Notes under the pieces: model-generated | Databases searched by the model: none | Seen by the model: only the letters and a program-made list of their open reading frames with translations | What the model was told of the DNA's origin: nothing | Made by a program: the position numbers and the translations under genes | Shown here: positions 1-5,895 of the stretch, piece after piece | Position numbering within the stretch: the stretch's first letter is position 1 | Layout: the number at the start of each line of letters is the position of its first letter | Origin: Bacteriovoracaceae bacterium | Lineage (GTDB): Bacteria > Bdellovibrionota > Bacteriovoracia > Bacteriovoracales > Bacteriovoracaceae | Reading direction: 5' to 3' | Length of the DNA stretch: 8,071 nt | Assembly: GCA_018060635.1 (NCBI GenBank) | Contig: JAGOVR010000067.1 | Span: 1-8,071 of the forward strand

Positions 1-428
1 TACAAAAGCTTCTACAAATAAATGTCGTAGCTTGCGAGATTCTGAATCAAATGATTATTCCTCACATGAAAAAAGGTTCCTCTATCCTCTATGTAGGTTC
101 TACTTTGTCCACGAAAGCTATCGCAGGCTCTGCCTCTTACACTATTTCTAAACACGCTCTCGTAGGACTCATGCGCGCCACTTGCCAAGATTTACAAAAC
201 TCTTTTATTCATACTGCCTGTATTTGCCCTGGCCCTACCCGTACCCCTATGCTCATGGATATGATTATAGAAAATAATGCTGAAACTCTTAGGCACATGG
301 AAAGTTTAAGTGCTGAAAATCGTTTGATTGAACCCATAGAAATTGCCCGCACACTTTTTTTCTGCGCAGAAAACTCAGTTATCAATGGCAGTATTATCCA
401 TGCCCACTTAGGACAGAAAGAAAGTTAA
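1..428 (+). CDS. Short-chain dehydrogenase/reductase, C-terminal part (5' end outside window)
   Basis: NAD(P)-dependent oxidoreductase of the classical SDR family; the substrate cannot be told. The frame is open to the left edge (first full codon at 3), so the ATG at 51 is an internal methionine and not the start. The catalytic tetrad is visible: Asn in the Q-I-N-V-V stretch (codon 21-23), Ser in V-G-S-T (99-101), and Tyr and Lys of Y-T-I-S-K (138-140 and 150-152). Ser lies 13 residues before Tyr, as is usual. A P-G motif after the next strand (ICPGP) and a C-terminal N-G-S segment also fit the family. The N-terminal TGxxxGxG cofactor motif must lie upstream of the window. The gene converges on the lipoprotein gene and overlaps its end by 4 bp. 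Family assignment is firm; the specific reaction is unknown. Confidence 0.9.
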   Translation, partial: QKLLQINVVACEILNQMIIPHMKKGSSILYVGSTLSTKAIAGSASYTISKHALVGLMRATCQDLQNSFIHTACICPGPTRTPMLMDMIIENNAETLRHMESLSAENRLIEPIEIARTLFFCAENSVINGSIIHAHLGQKES

Positions 429-1141
429 TAGTAAAATAAAGAATTGCTCCCTCTTATTTCTAAAGGGGTTACAGCTCCTTTTGGAAGATAGAATCGGCTT
501 TTTCTTTCGCCTAAAAAATCTTGAAGATCTAAATGAAAACTAAATGTTTTAATCCCCTTCGTATCATAGAGCGAAAACATTTCTGCCGAAATAATTTCTT
601 TGCGCCCATCATATTTTATACTCTTAATAAATTCTTCGACTTGAGCAAAAGAACGACACAAAGAAACAAAGACAGGAAAACCTTGATTGAAATCAATCGA
701 ATTAATAAAAACATTAAAAGATTTTTGATTTTTTTTATCCTTGATAACTTCATCAATCCAAACAAGGTTTACTAAAGGGTAATTTAAATTTTTAAAAACT
801 TTCTCTCCTCCTTTGACCAAGGCCATGCTCTTGGAAAAGATTTGTTCTTCTTCTTGCGGAGAAAGAACTTTAAGTCCATCTACCGCAATATCTTTATTAA
901 AGAAAAGTTGTAAAGAAATGAAGTCAACATAACTAAGTCCAAAATTTTCTTTAAGTTTTTCATAATCTAAGTAGCGAACATTGGGTTTCATACACTGCGC
1001 AGAACTAGAAAAATGAGCCCACTGCGGAAGATCAGAGAGAAAATATTTGGTATAGCCTGCACTGGCATAATAAAAACTTTCATTTTTATAAGTGGGTGCT
1101 TGGCAAGCCGCTAAGAAAAAAAATAAAATAAAAATTCTCAT
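425..1141 (-). CDS. Hypothetical lipoprotein
   Basis: Unrecognised 238-residue protein, probably membrane-anchored. The N-terminus is a short signal sequence (Arg2, then a run of Ile/Phe/Leu) ending in the lipobox L10-A11-A12-C13, with Gln at +2. In proteobacteria this would favour outer-membrane sorting. The mature part is mixed and soluble-looking, with two Cys besides the lipid Cys, no further membrane segment and no motif I can name. The ATG follows directly on the stop codon of the Rossmann-fold gene (stop at 1142-1144) and has a short AGGA site inside that gene's tail, so the two are very likely co-transcribed and translationally coupled. The 3' end overlaps the convergent SDR gene by 4 bp. 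The lipoprotein call is well supported; function is unknown. Confidence 0.75.
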   Translation of the reverse strand: MRIFILFFFLAACQAPTYKNESFYYASAGYTKYFLSDLPQWAHFSSSAQCMKPNVRYLDYEKLKENFGLSYVDFISLQLFFNKDIAVDGLKVLSPQEEEQIFSKSMALVKGGEKVFKNLNYPLVNLVWIDEVIKDKKNQKSFNVFINSIDFNQGFPVFVSLCRSFAQVEEFIKSIKYDGRKEIISAEMFSLYDTKGIKTFSFHLDLQDFLGERKSRFYLPKGAVTPLEIRGSNSLFYY

Positions 1142-2077
1142 CTATCCTACAGCCGTAAAAAATTTTAAAATTTCATTCATTATAACTGAAACTTGCTTCA
1201 AGTCTTCAGGAAGTATTTCAAAAAAACCTAATTCATTACTTTCTAAATTCATGCTAACAGGGTTTTGCTTTTGCTGACCATTAAAAACAGCCACTTGATC
1301 CACTTGCAAAGTTTTTAGATCTTCTCCTTTCCACGGAGGTCTTTCCACTGTCACAAAGATCCCTGTTTGATCCATCAAAGCGTCTACCGTCGTCACTGTA
1401 TAATCTTGTAAAAAAGTATAACGAATTTGAGGTTCTTGAGGTCTCACTATTTTTGCCTGTTCATAATCTTCTAAATCTCGCCAGTCATGTAATTTTTTTT
1501 CAAAAATTTCTTTTTCTTCATCCCATTCTTGCTTTGATAATTGACTTAATTCTGGATTTAAATTTTTTCCTACCCAAAATAAGAGATGCTCAGAAGATGA
1601 TTTCCACCAATCTAAAACAGTCTGATAAAATTTTTCACTAAGACTTCCCACAATCATAAGTTTTTTAACCTGTGCTAAATCCAAATGATAATACAAAAGA
1701 CCTTTCACATTTTGTAAGGCCCTCTCCCCTACTGCTAAAACTCCACCTGCTCCCATGCCTAAAGGTTTTACTTCTCTAGCATCAACCACAATATCAAAAT
1801 CTCTATACGACTCCATTTTACCTTTAAGGGAGTCTAAAATTTCTGGCCCCACTTTTTCCCAAAACTCTGGATGTTCTTCTATATTAGGGGTGACTTCATA
1901 AACCACACGAAAGAGATCAAAAAATCTACTATGATTTTCAATGAGTTCATCTGCGGCCAAAAACCTCTTATGGACTCTTAAAACATTTTCAAAAATTTGC
2001 GCATGTCCACCCACATCTAAAATAGCTTTTTCCAAAGCTAGCCCTGCAGGAGTCTTTCCTAAAATCGCAACTTTCAT
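1142..2077 (-). CDS. Rossmann-fold, FAD/NAD-dependent oxidoreductase-like protein
   Basis: The 311-residue protein opens with a beta-alpha-beta dinucleotide fold: MKVAILGKTPAGLALEKA has G7-x-T9-x-x-G12 where the classical motif is GxGxxG, and Glu30 (A-Q-I-F-E) ends strand 2, as in FAD-binding proteins. A later segment, around residues 105-120, resembles the strand plus glycine-rich turn of flavoprotein oxidoreductases (F-D-I-V-V-D-A-R, then G-M-G-A-G-G). A second hydrophobic strand with V-G-S (K-L-M-I-V-G-S) could start a second nucleotide-binding half. There is no CxxC redox pair. The central glycine of the first motif is missing, so cofactor binding may be weakened or altered. No strong ribosome site precedes the ATG. 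It is first of a two-gene unit with the lipoprotein. The fold is likely; the enzymatic activity is not established. Confidence 0.6.
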   Translation of the reverse strand: MKVAILGKTPAGLALEKAILDVGGHAQIFENVLRVHKRFLAADELIENHSRFFDLFRVVYEVTPNIEEHPEFWEKVGPEILDSLKGKMESYRDFDIVVDAREVKPLGMGAGGVLAVGERALQNVKGLLYYHLDLAQVKKLMIVGSLSEKFYQTVLDWWKSSSEHLLFWVGKNLNPELSQLSKQEWDEEKEIFEKKLHDWRDLEDYEQAKIVRPQEPQIRYTFLQDYTVTTVDALMDQTGIFVTVERPPWKGEDLKTLQVDQVAVFNGQQKQNPVSMNLESNELGFFEILPEDLKQVSVIMNEILKFFTAVG

Positions 2078-2116
2078 ATTTATACTTTTTAAAAAATAAT
2101 TTTTTAAGAATTTAGA

Positions 2117-2218
2117 TTTAAGAGCAGATTTTGCTCCGACTAGGGCAAGGAGCTGAAAGCGTACATCCGAGTACGCTGAAGCGACGAAGTCCCGTAGAGG
2201 GGCGAAATATGCCTTAAA
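2117..2218. repeat. Long imperfect inverted repeat (candidate dispersed REP-like element)
   Basis: Two 48-nt arms (2117-2164 and 2171-2218) flank a 6-nt loop. The outermost six bases (TTTAAG / CTTAAA) and the innermost seven (AGCGTAC / GTACGCT) pair perfectly; the middle is an interrupted stem. A small hairpin, GAGCA-gattt-TGCTC (2122-2136), is nested in the left arm. The segment is visibly richer in G and C than its surroundings. It fills most of the 150-nt gap between the PilZ stop and the start of the Rossmann-fold gene, and would be transcribed if those genes share an mRNA. It lacks a T-run, so it does not look like a simple terminator. That it is dispersed in the genome is inferred from its form only. 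Confidence 0.55.
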
Positions 2219-2227
2219 TATGAATTC

Positions 2228-2689
2228 TTAGAGAAAATAGACTCGGCGTTCGCCTTTGTCTACATGCGAATGTTCGGAAAACTTATAAATGAACTGGATA
2301 AAACTCTCAAGTGCTGTAAAACTAGAAACGTTCTTATCAAATTGACAGCCATATTGCACAAATTCATCCCCATTTTCATCTGTATAAGGTCTGCTATTTT
2401 TAATTTTAACTACCGCAGGTATGAACGCCTCAGTCGTAAAATAAAGACGAAGAGTTAAATCACTTTCTGCTTTAAAAACATTTTTATTATTTTTTTGCTT
2501 AGGGACTTGAATAAGACATCCTTCGGGTGAAATATCCATAAGTTTTGTAGCATAGATGGCTCCATGAGCATCAATGACTGAATAACAACCTAGAAAACTA
2601 TCAAACATGACCCGTTCAAATTGACGGCGTTTTTGCTCTAAACTGTCTTTTCTTTTTGCGACAAAATCCAAAACTTTTGCGTCACTCAT
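2228..2689 (-). CDS. PilZ-domain protein (cyclic di-GMP receptor)
   Basis: Small single-domain cytoplasmic protein expected to bind cyclic di-GMP and change partner activity, for example in motility, adhesion or surface behaviour. Both halves of the PilZ signature are present. Counting from the upstream ATG, they are R24-x-x-x-R28 (R-Q-F-E-R) followed by D54-x-S56-x-x-G59 (D-I-S-P-E-G). The C-terminus has the usual beta-barrel strands and ends in an aromatic-rich helix. There are two candidate ATGs, two codons apart. The one at 2687-2689 is chosen because an AAAAAAGG ribosome site lies 6 nt before it, whereas that site directly abuts the first ATG (2693-2695). The gene diverges from the toxin-antitoxin pair. 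Family assignment is firm; the partner is unknown. Confidence 0.88.
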   Translation of the reverse strand: MSDAKVLDFVAKRKDSLEQKRRQFERVMFDSFLGCYSVIDAHGAIYATKLMDISPEGCLIQVPKQKNNKNVFKAESDLTLRLYFTTEAFIPAVVKIKNSRPYTDENGDEFVQYGCQFDKNVSSFTALESFIQFIYKFSEHSHVDKGERRVYFL

Positions 2690-2721
2690 AACCATCCTTT
2701 TTTCAAGTGCATACTCCTTCC
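2686..2721 (-). promoter_or_regulatory. Possible leader mini-ORF with strong Shine-Dalgarno, overlapping PilZ start
   Basis: On the minus strand a strong GGAAGGAG site (2714-2721) lies 24 nt before the PilZ ATG, too far to serve it directly. It is 7 nt before a TTG (2704-2706) that opens a six-codon frame, M-K-K-G-W-L. An in-frame ATG at 2710-2712 would add two codons. The stop TGA at 2686-2688 overlaps the chosen PilZ ATG as ATGA. This arrangement would allow translational coupling or leader-peptide control. Translation of the mini-ORF is inferred from spacing alone. Confidence 0.35.
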
Positions 2722-2776
2722 ATATCGGATTTTAGGAAAAAAAGATGAGTTTTTTGATTCACACAGTTACTAAGTC

Positions 2777-2840
2777 ATATTTTATGTTTGTGATATAAAA
2801 TCTGCCGTATATTTTATATTAGTGTTATAAAATATGCCGT
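2777..2840. repeat. Tandem 32-bp palindromic repeats, candidate operator
   Basis: Two units, 2777-2808 and 2809-2840, abut exactly and match at 28 of 32 positions. Each contains ATTTTAT, a 9-nt spacer and ATAAAAT as an inverted repeat. In the second unit the palindrome extends to 9 bp (ATATTTTAT / ATAAAATAT). Each unit ends in TGCCGT. The 32-bp period is close to three DNA turns, so both palindromes would face the same side of the helix. The repeats lie in the divergent region between the PilZ gene and the RHH antitoxin gene. RHH antitoxins typically bind such tandem sites to repress their own operon, so this is the best candidate for their operator. It ends 84 nt before the antitoxin ATG. 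Confidence 0.65.
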
Positions 2841-2910
2841 TAAATTAGGTTTAACTACCTGATTTCACATAAAAACCCATCGTGGTCTTTTTTTTCCAAG
2901 GTTTTTCATG

Positions 2911-2916
2911 TATAAT
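2911..2916 (+). promoter_or_regulatory. -10 box (TATAAT) of the toxin-antitoxin operon
   Basis: A perfect TATAAT stands 7 nt before the antitoxin ATG at 2924, which places the expected transcription start at or within a base or two of the start codon. The -35 region (about 2888-2893) is only a T-run with a poor match. No ribosome site precedes the ATG. This suggests a leaderless message, unless a second promoter lies farther upstream. Confidence 0.45.
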
Positions 2917-2923
2917 AAAGATC

Positions 2924-3139
2924 ATGCAAACATACACCACCCTTTCTACTAATATAGATTCAGAACTCAAGAAAGCTCTCACTCTTTTTTGCAAAAAAAG
3001 AGGACTCAAAATTCAGAGTGTTATTGAAAATGCTATTCGTGAACAATTAGAAGATGAGATGGATCTAACTACCTATCAAGAACGCAAAAATGAAGAAGAA
3101 GTTTCACTTAATGAAGTTCTTAAAAAATTAAAAAAATGA
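2924..3139 (+). CDS. Ribbon-helix-helix antitoxin (RelB/ParD-like)
   Basis: Antitoxin expected to neutralise the RelE-like toxin encoded next and, with it, to repress the operon. The 71-residue protein begins with a short strand (T-Y-T-T-L-S-T-N-I, residues 3-11) followed by two helices (about 12-24 and 29-43), the RHH DNA-binding arrangement. The charged tail, ending in L-N-E-V-L-K-K-L-K-K, is the likely toxin-binding part. A GTG at 2882 would extend the frame by 14 residues, but that extension is Phe/Ile-rich and outside the RHH fold, so the ATG at 2924 is preferred. The stop overlaps the toxin ATG (ATGA, 3136-3139), which implies coupled translation. The family is clear; the exact TA subfamily is not. 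Confidence 0.85.
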   Translation: MQTYTTLSTNIDSELKKALTLFCKKRGLKIQSVIENAIREQLEDEMDLTTYQERKNEEEVSLNEVLKKLKK

Positions 3140-3408
3140 GCTCTCCAAGTTACCAAGTTGTCTTCAAAAAAAGTGCTCTTAAAGAACTCCAAAGTCTTCC
3201 TTCCAAAGTGCAACAAAAAATTATAGACGCTACACAACTTTTGGCCTTGAATCCTTATACTGAACTTTTGCCTATCAAAAAATTAAAAGGAGCTGACGCT
3301 CTCTACCGCATTCGTATTCAAGATTATCGCATGATTTATACTATAGAGAACCAGCTTATCAAAATTACCATCATCAAAATTGGGCATAGAAGAGAAGTCT
3401 ATAAATAA
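3136..3408 (+). CDS. RelE/ParE-superfamily toxin
   Basis: A 90-residue type II toxin, most likely a ribosome-dependent mRNA endonuclease of the RelE kind. The layout is typical: N-terminal strand and helical pair (Y-Q-V-V-F-K-K-S-A, L-P-S-K-V-Q-Q-K-I), then L-K-G, then L-Y-R-I-R-I-Q-D-Y-R-M-I-Y (residues 56-68), and an end of I-G-H-R-R-E-V-Y-K. The basic residues Arg58, Arg60, Arg65, Arg85 and Arg86 and the terminal Tyr89 occupy positions like those needed for RelE catalysis. Intact C-terminal residues argue for an active toxin rather than a decayed one. A ParE-like gyrase inhibitor is the alternative that sequence alone cannot exclude. The gene converges on rsgA with a 10-nt gap. Confidence 0.87.
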   Translation: MSSPSYQVVFKKSALKELQSLPSKVQQKIIDATQLLALNPYTELLPIKKLKGADALYRIRIQDYRMIYTIENQLIKITIIKIGHRREVYK

Positions 3409-3418
3409 GTGCTCATTC

Positions 3419-4366
3419 CTATTTCTTTTCCCAATCTTCAAATTTGGCAACTTCGATAAGAAGTGAATGATAAGAATCTAGCCTTGACAAAACAATATGT
3501 TGCTCTTCTTCTGGTCTTTGGGAATTAAAAAAAGCACACGCTTTGGCCTTGGGATTATGTTCACAATTAGCGAACTGACAAAAACGCGCTATCTCTTCTA
3601 GGTCAGGAAAAAGAGAAAGAAGTTCACTCTCTTTCACATCTTCCACCGAAAAAGAACGGATTCCAGGGGAATCAATCAATGAAAATTTCTTGAAACGTAA
3701 AAGTTCAGACCAAGTGGTGGTATGCTTGCCTTTATTCACACTTCCCAAATCCTGACTATAAAGATTAGCCTCACCTTCACTTAAAAGAGATATGAGCTTA
3801 CTTTTCCCTACTCCTGATTGCCCCATACAAATGGTGGTCTTATTTTCTAAATCTTTTTTTAAATCTTCTAATCCTTGTGACAAAAACTGTTTTTTATACT
3901 CAGAATGAGTAGCAGAGATTTCATAAATTTTAATATCTAATTTTTCTAACCTACGAGCTTCAAATTTAATATCAAAAACAGTTTCATCATGCTGATCCAT
4001 CTTATTAAAAATGACTATCGCAGGAATTTCCCACTGCACACTACGCAGAAGATAACGATCAAGAAGTCCTCGCTTATAAGTGGGATGCGATGCTGAGACA
4101 ATCACCATCATCACGTCGCAATTAGATGCCACGATCTTTTTCTTTTTCTCCCTTGGTAAGAGCCTCCACATTTCATTTCTTCTGGGAAGGACTTGCAGAA
4201 TACGCCACTCTTCTTCATTTTGTTCTAAACTAACAAAATCTCCCACTACGATACTATCTTGTTTAAGTAAATTACCTAACGCCACAGCATTCACAACTTT
4301 TTTACTTTCTAAAATTTCACACTCAAAAAATTTTAAATCACTACGTAAAACCTGAGCTTTTATCAT
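3419..4366 (-). CDS. rsgA: Ribosome small subunit-dependent GTPase A
   Basis: Circularly permuted GTPase that acts in late maturation of the 30S ribosomal subunit. An N-terminal OB-fold (about residues 1-70) precedes the G motifs in permuted order: G4 N-K-M-D (121-124), G5 S-A-T (151-153), G1 G-Q-S-G-V-G-K-S (182-189), G2 threonines 216-218 in K-G-K-H-T-T-T, and G3 D-S-P-G (232-235). The C-terminal zinc site is Cys263, Cys268, His270 and Cys277. All key residues are present and the 315-residue length is normal. The ATG overlaps the stop of the FAD oxidase gene (ATGA at 4363-4366). An AAGGA lies 11 nt upstream, rather far, so expression probably depends partly on coupling. Identification is firm. 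Confidence 0.96.
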   Translation of the reverse strand: MIKAQVLRSDLKFFECEILESKKVVNAVALGNLLKQDSIVVGDFVSLEQNEEEWRILQVLPRRNEMWRLLPREKKKKIVASNCDVMMVIVSASHPTYKRGLLDRYLLRSVQWEIPAIVIFNKMDQHDETVFDIKFEARRLEKLDIKIYEISATHSEYKKQFLSQGLEDLKKDLENKTTICMGQSGVGKSKLISLLSEGEANLYSQDLGSVNKGKHTTTWSELLRFKKFSLIDSPGIRSFSVEDVKESELLSLFPDLEEIARFCQFANCEHNPKAKACAFFNSQRPEEEQHIVLSRLDSYHSLLIEVAKFEDWEKK

Positions 4367-5703
4367 AAATGCATATATCCTTGAGGGAAAAATTGTTGGT
4401 AAGGATCATACTTTTGTTTAAGTTCACGAAAGACATCTTTTTGAATAGAAGTATAAAAGTGTTTGATATATTTCTGCTTTAAAATTCCTATGCCATGTTC
4501 GGCAAATGGTGATCCACCCGCTTGCAAAACTTGAGGATAAAAATTTTCTAACCAATTTTGACATTTAGAAACTTCTTTCTCTTGTGGTAAAAAATTAAAG
4601 TGCAAATGAGTATCTCCAAAATGACCAAAAAGGTTATGATGAAGACAAACCTCTGAAGCTTTGCGATAAATGGCAAAGAGTTCATGTAGTTTATCAACAG
4701 GGAACTGAGTATCCGTTCCTAGTTTTAAAAGTTTGTGATGCGAGATAAACTCTGCGACTTGCCTAGGAATTTGACTGCGTACTTTATGATATTTTTCTTT
4801 TTCTATTTCAAATATCTGATCCTCATGAATATAAGTTAGCTTAGAAAAAAGTTCGTCATAAATTTTCTCAACATAACTACTTTTTACTTCTAAAAAAAGT
4901 AGATCTCCTTCTTTTGTTATTTGATCTTGGGGGTCAAGCAGATTGAGACTTTTTTCATCAGTAAATTCCACTGCACTAATAGCCTCTCTATATTTCTGCA
5001 CTTTTTGATGAATCTCTAGGTGAGCTTCATCATTTTTTTTCCAAGAAGGAAGTTTAATAAAAAAATAACGTTGCCTCTCCCATAAACAAGTACTCATTTC
5101 TACTTTAGTTACAACACCTAATTGTCCTTCCGTTCCTATCAACAAATCAGTTTCTTTTTCTAAACGAGGAAAAGGAGCATTTTTAAATGGAAGATAGGGA
5201 GTATAACTTTTCTGATACTGACTTATTTTTTCTAAACTTGATAAAGTAAATTTTTGTGATGACTTTAACTCTTTAACTTCTCCTTGATAATCCATATATT
5301 CTAAACTTAGGATATGATCTCTAAAAGGCCCAAATCCAAAACTACGCTCCCCTGTGCAGGATGTGGCCACACCTGCTAAAACAAGGGCCAACTCTTCCGT
5401 GGGAGATGCCTTAAGATCTCTACCTTGGTTTTTTAAAAAATTTTTAGCCTCCAACCAACTTACCGCTCCTGAAAGAACTAAGTTCCCATTGGGCTTAAGC
5501 TGTATTTGAGAAGGCATCCCTGAAAGATTTACTAAAAAAAAATTATCACTTTTAATAAATTCTTTTATTCGATCATAAGGAATAACTGTGGAAGTCTTAG
5601 AAGAAGTATAAAGAGAAGGAACTTTCCCTAAAATATGCTGTCGCAAATCTTCTAAAGTTTTAATATTTTTTTCTTGAATCACCATAGCTTTATCATATCT
5701 CAT
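4363..5703 (-). CDS. FAD-linked oxidase, GlcD / D-lactate dehydrogenase-like (VAO/PCMH family)
   Basis: A 446-residue flavoenzyme likely to oxidise a 2-hydroxy acid; the substrate is not known. The FAD-binding domain covers about residues 30-205, with G-V-A-T-S-C-T-G-E-R (111-120), F-R-D-H-I (127-131) and G-T-E-G-Q-L-G-V-V-T (190-199). The cap and C-terminal part contain G-H-F-G-D-T-H-L-H-F-N (360-370) and A-E-H-G-I-G-I-L-K (401-409), matching the family's histidine motif and its E-H-G-I-G signature. The end resembles the usual D-P-x-x-x-x-x-P closing segment. The N-terminal glycine-rich loop usual in the family (R-G-x-G-T-S) is absent; S-S-K-T-S-T stands near its place. An in-frame TAA nine codons upstream prevents extension. 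No good ribosome site is seen; ATG at 5683-5685 is an alternative start. Confidence 0.85.
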   Translation of the reverse strand: MRYDKAMVIQEKNIKTLEDLRQHILGKVPSLYTSSKTSTVIPYDRIKEFIKSDNFFLVNLSGMPSQIQLKPNGNLVLSGAVSWLEAKNFLKNQGRDLKASPTEELALVLAGVATSCTGERSFGFGPFRDHILSLEYMDYQGEVKELKSSQKFTLSSLEKISQYQKSYTPYLPFKNAPFPRLEKETDLLIGTEGQLGVVTKVEMSTCLWERQRYFFIKLPSWKKNDEAHLEIHQKVQKYREAISAVEFTDEKSLNLLDPQDQITKEGDLLFLEVKSSYVEKIYDELFSKLTYIHEDQIFEIEKEKYHKVRSQIPRQVAEFISHHKLLKLGTDTQFPVDKLHELFAIYRKASEVCLHHNLFGHFGDTHLHFNFLPQEKEVSKCQNWLENFYPQVLQAGGSPFAEHGIGILKQKYIKHFYTSIQKDVFRELKQKYDPYQQFFPQGYMHL

Positions 5704-5757
5704 AGTTTTGGTTGACAGCCACCCCCCTTAAAAATTAATCTGTTATCTCAAATTGAG

Positions 5758-5763
5758 TATAAT
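5758..5763 (+). promoter_or_regulatory. -10 box (TATAAT) of tRNA-Arg
   Basis: A perfect TATAAT ends 8 nt before the mature tRNA 5' end, so transcription should start only 1-2 nt upstream of it. The -35 (TTAATC near 5735-5740 at 17-nt spacing) matches 3 of 6 positions. A perfect TTGACA at 5712-5717 is 40 nt away and cannot pair with this box. The 5' leader of the tRNA precursor would be minimal. Confidence 0.55.
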
Positions 5764-5771
5764 AACACAGA

Positions 5772-5848
<77 letters not shown>

Positions 5849-5883
5849 TTAATAAAGTATAGACGATCCTACTTCTTTAGCTT

Positions 5884-5889
5884 TATAAT
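5884..5889 (+). promoter_or_regulatory. -10 box (TATAAT) of the secreted-protein gene
   Basis: A perfect TATAAT lies 6 nt before the ATG at 5896, so the predicted transcription start coincides with the start codon. At 18-nt spacing, TAGACG (5860-5865) matches 4 of 6 bases of TTGACA. No ribosome site is present between the box and the ATG. This agrees with a leaderless mRNA. Confidence 0.5.
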
Positions 5890-5895
5890 AACGTC

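Noticed and set aside
533..775. Plus-strand 80-residue open frame
   Set aside because: It lies opposite the lipoprotein gene, has a biased Lys/Asn/Ile/Phe composition and resembles no family; it is a shadow of the minus-strand gene.
2777..2840. CRISPR array or replication iterons
   Set aside because: Only two units, abutting with no spacer between them, and no cas or rep gene nearby; an operator is the simpler reading.
2847..2860. AGGT / ACCT inverted repeat before the antitoxin gene
   Set aside because: A four-base stem is expected by chance in a region of this size.
2882..2923. GTG at 2882 as the antitoxin start
   Set aside because: It adds a Phe/Ile-rich segment not expected before an RHH strand, and the -10 box at 2911 would then lie inside the gene. 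ATG at 2924 fits better.
4080..4355. Plus-strand 91-residue open frame
   Set aside because: It lies wholly opposite rsgA, whose motifs are intact, and shows no domain of its own.
5712..5763. TTGACA at 5712 paired with TATAAT at 5758 as one promoter
   Set aside because: The spacing of 40 nt is far beyond the 15-20 nt usable by sigma70-type polymerase.
5855..5877. Possible terminator after the tRNA (AAGTA ... TACTT stem)
   Set aside because: Only five mostly A-T pairs around a 10-nt loop, with no continuous T-run; too weak to call.
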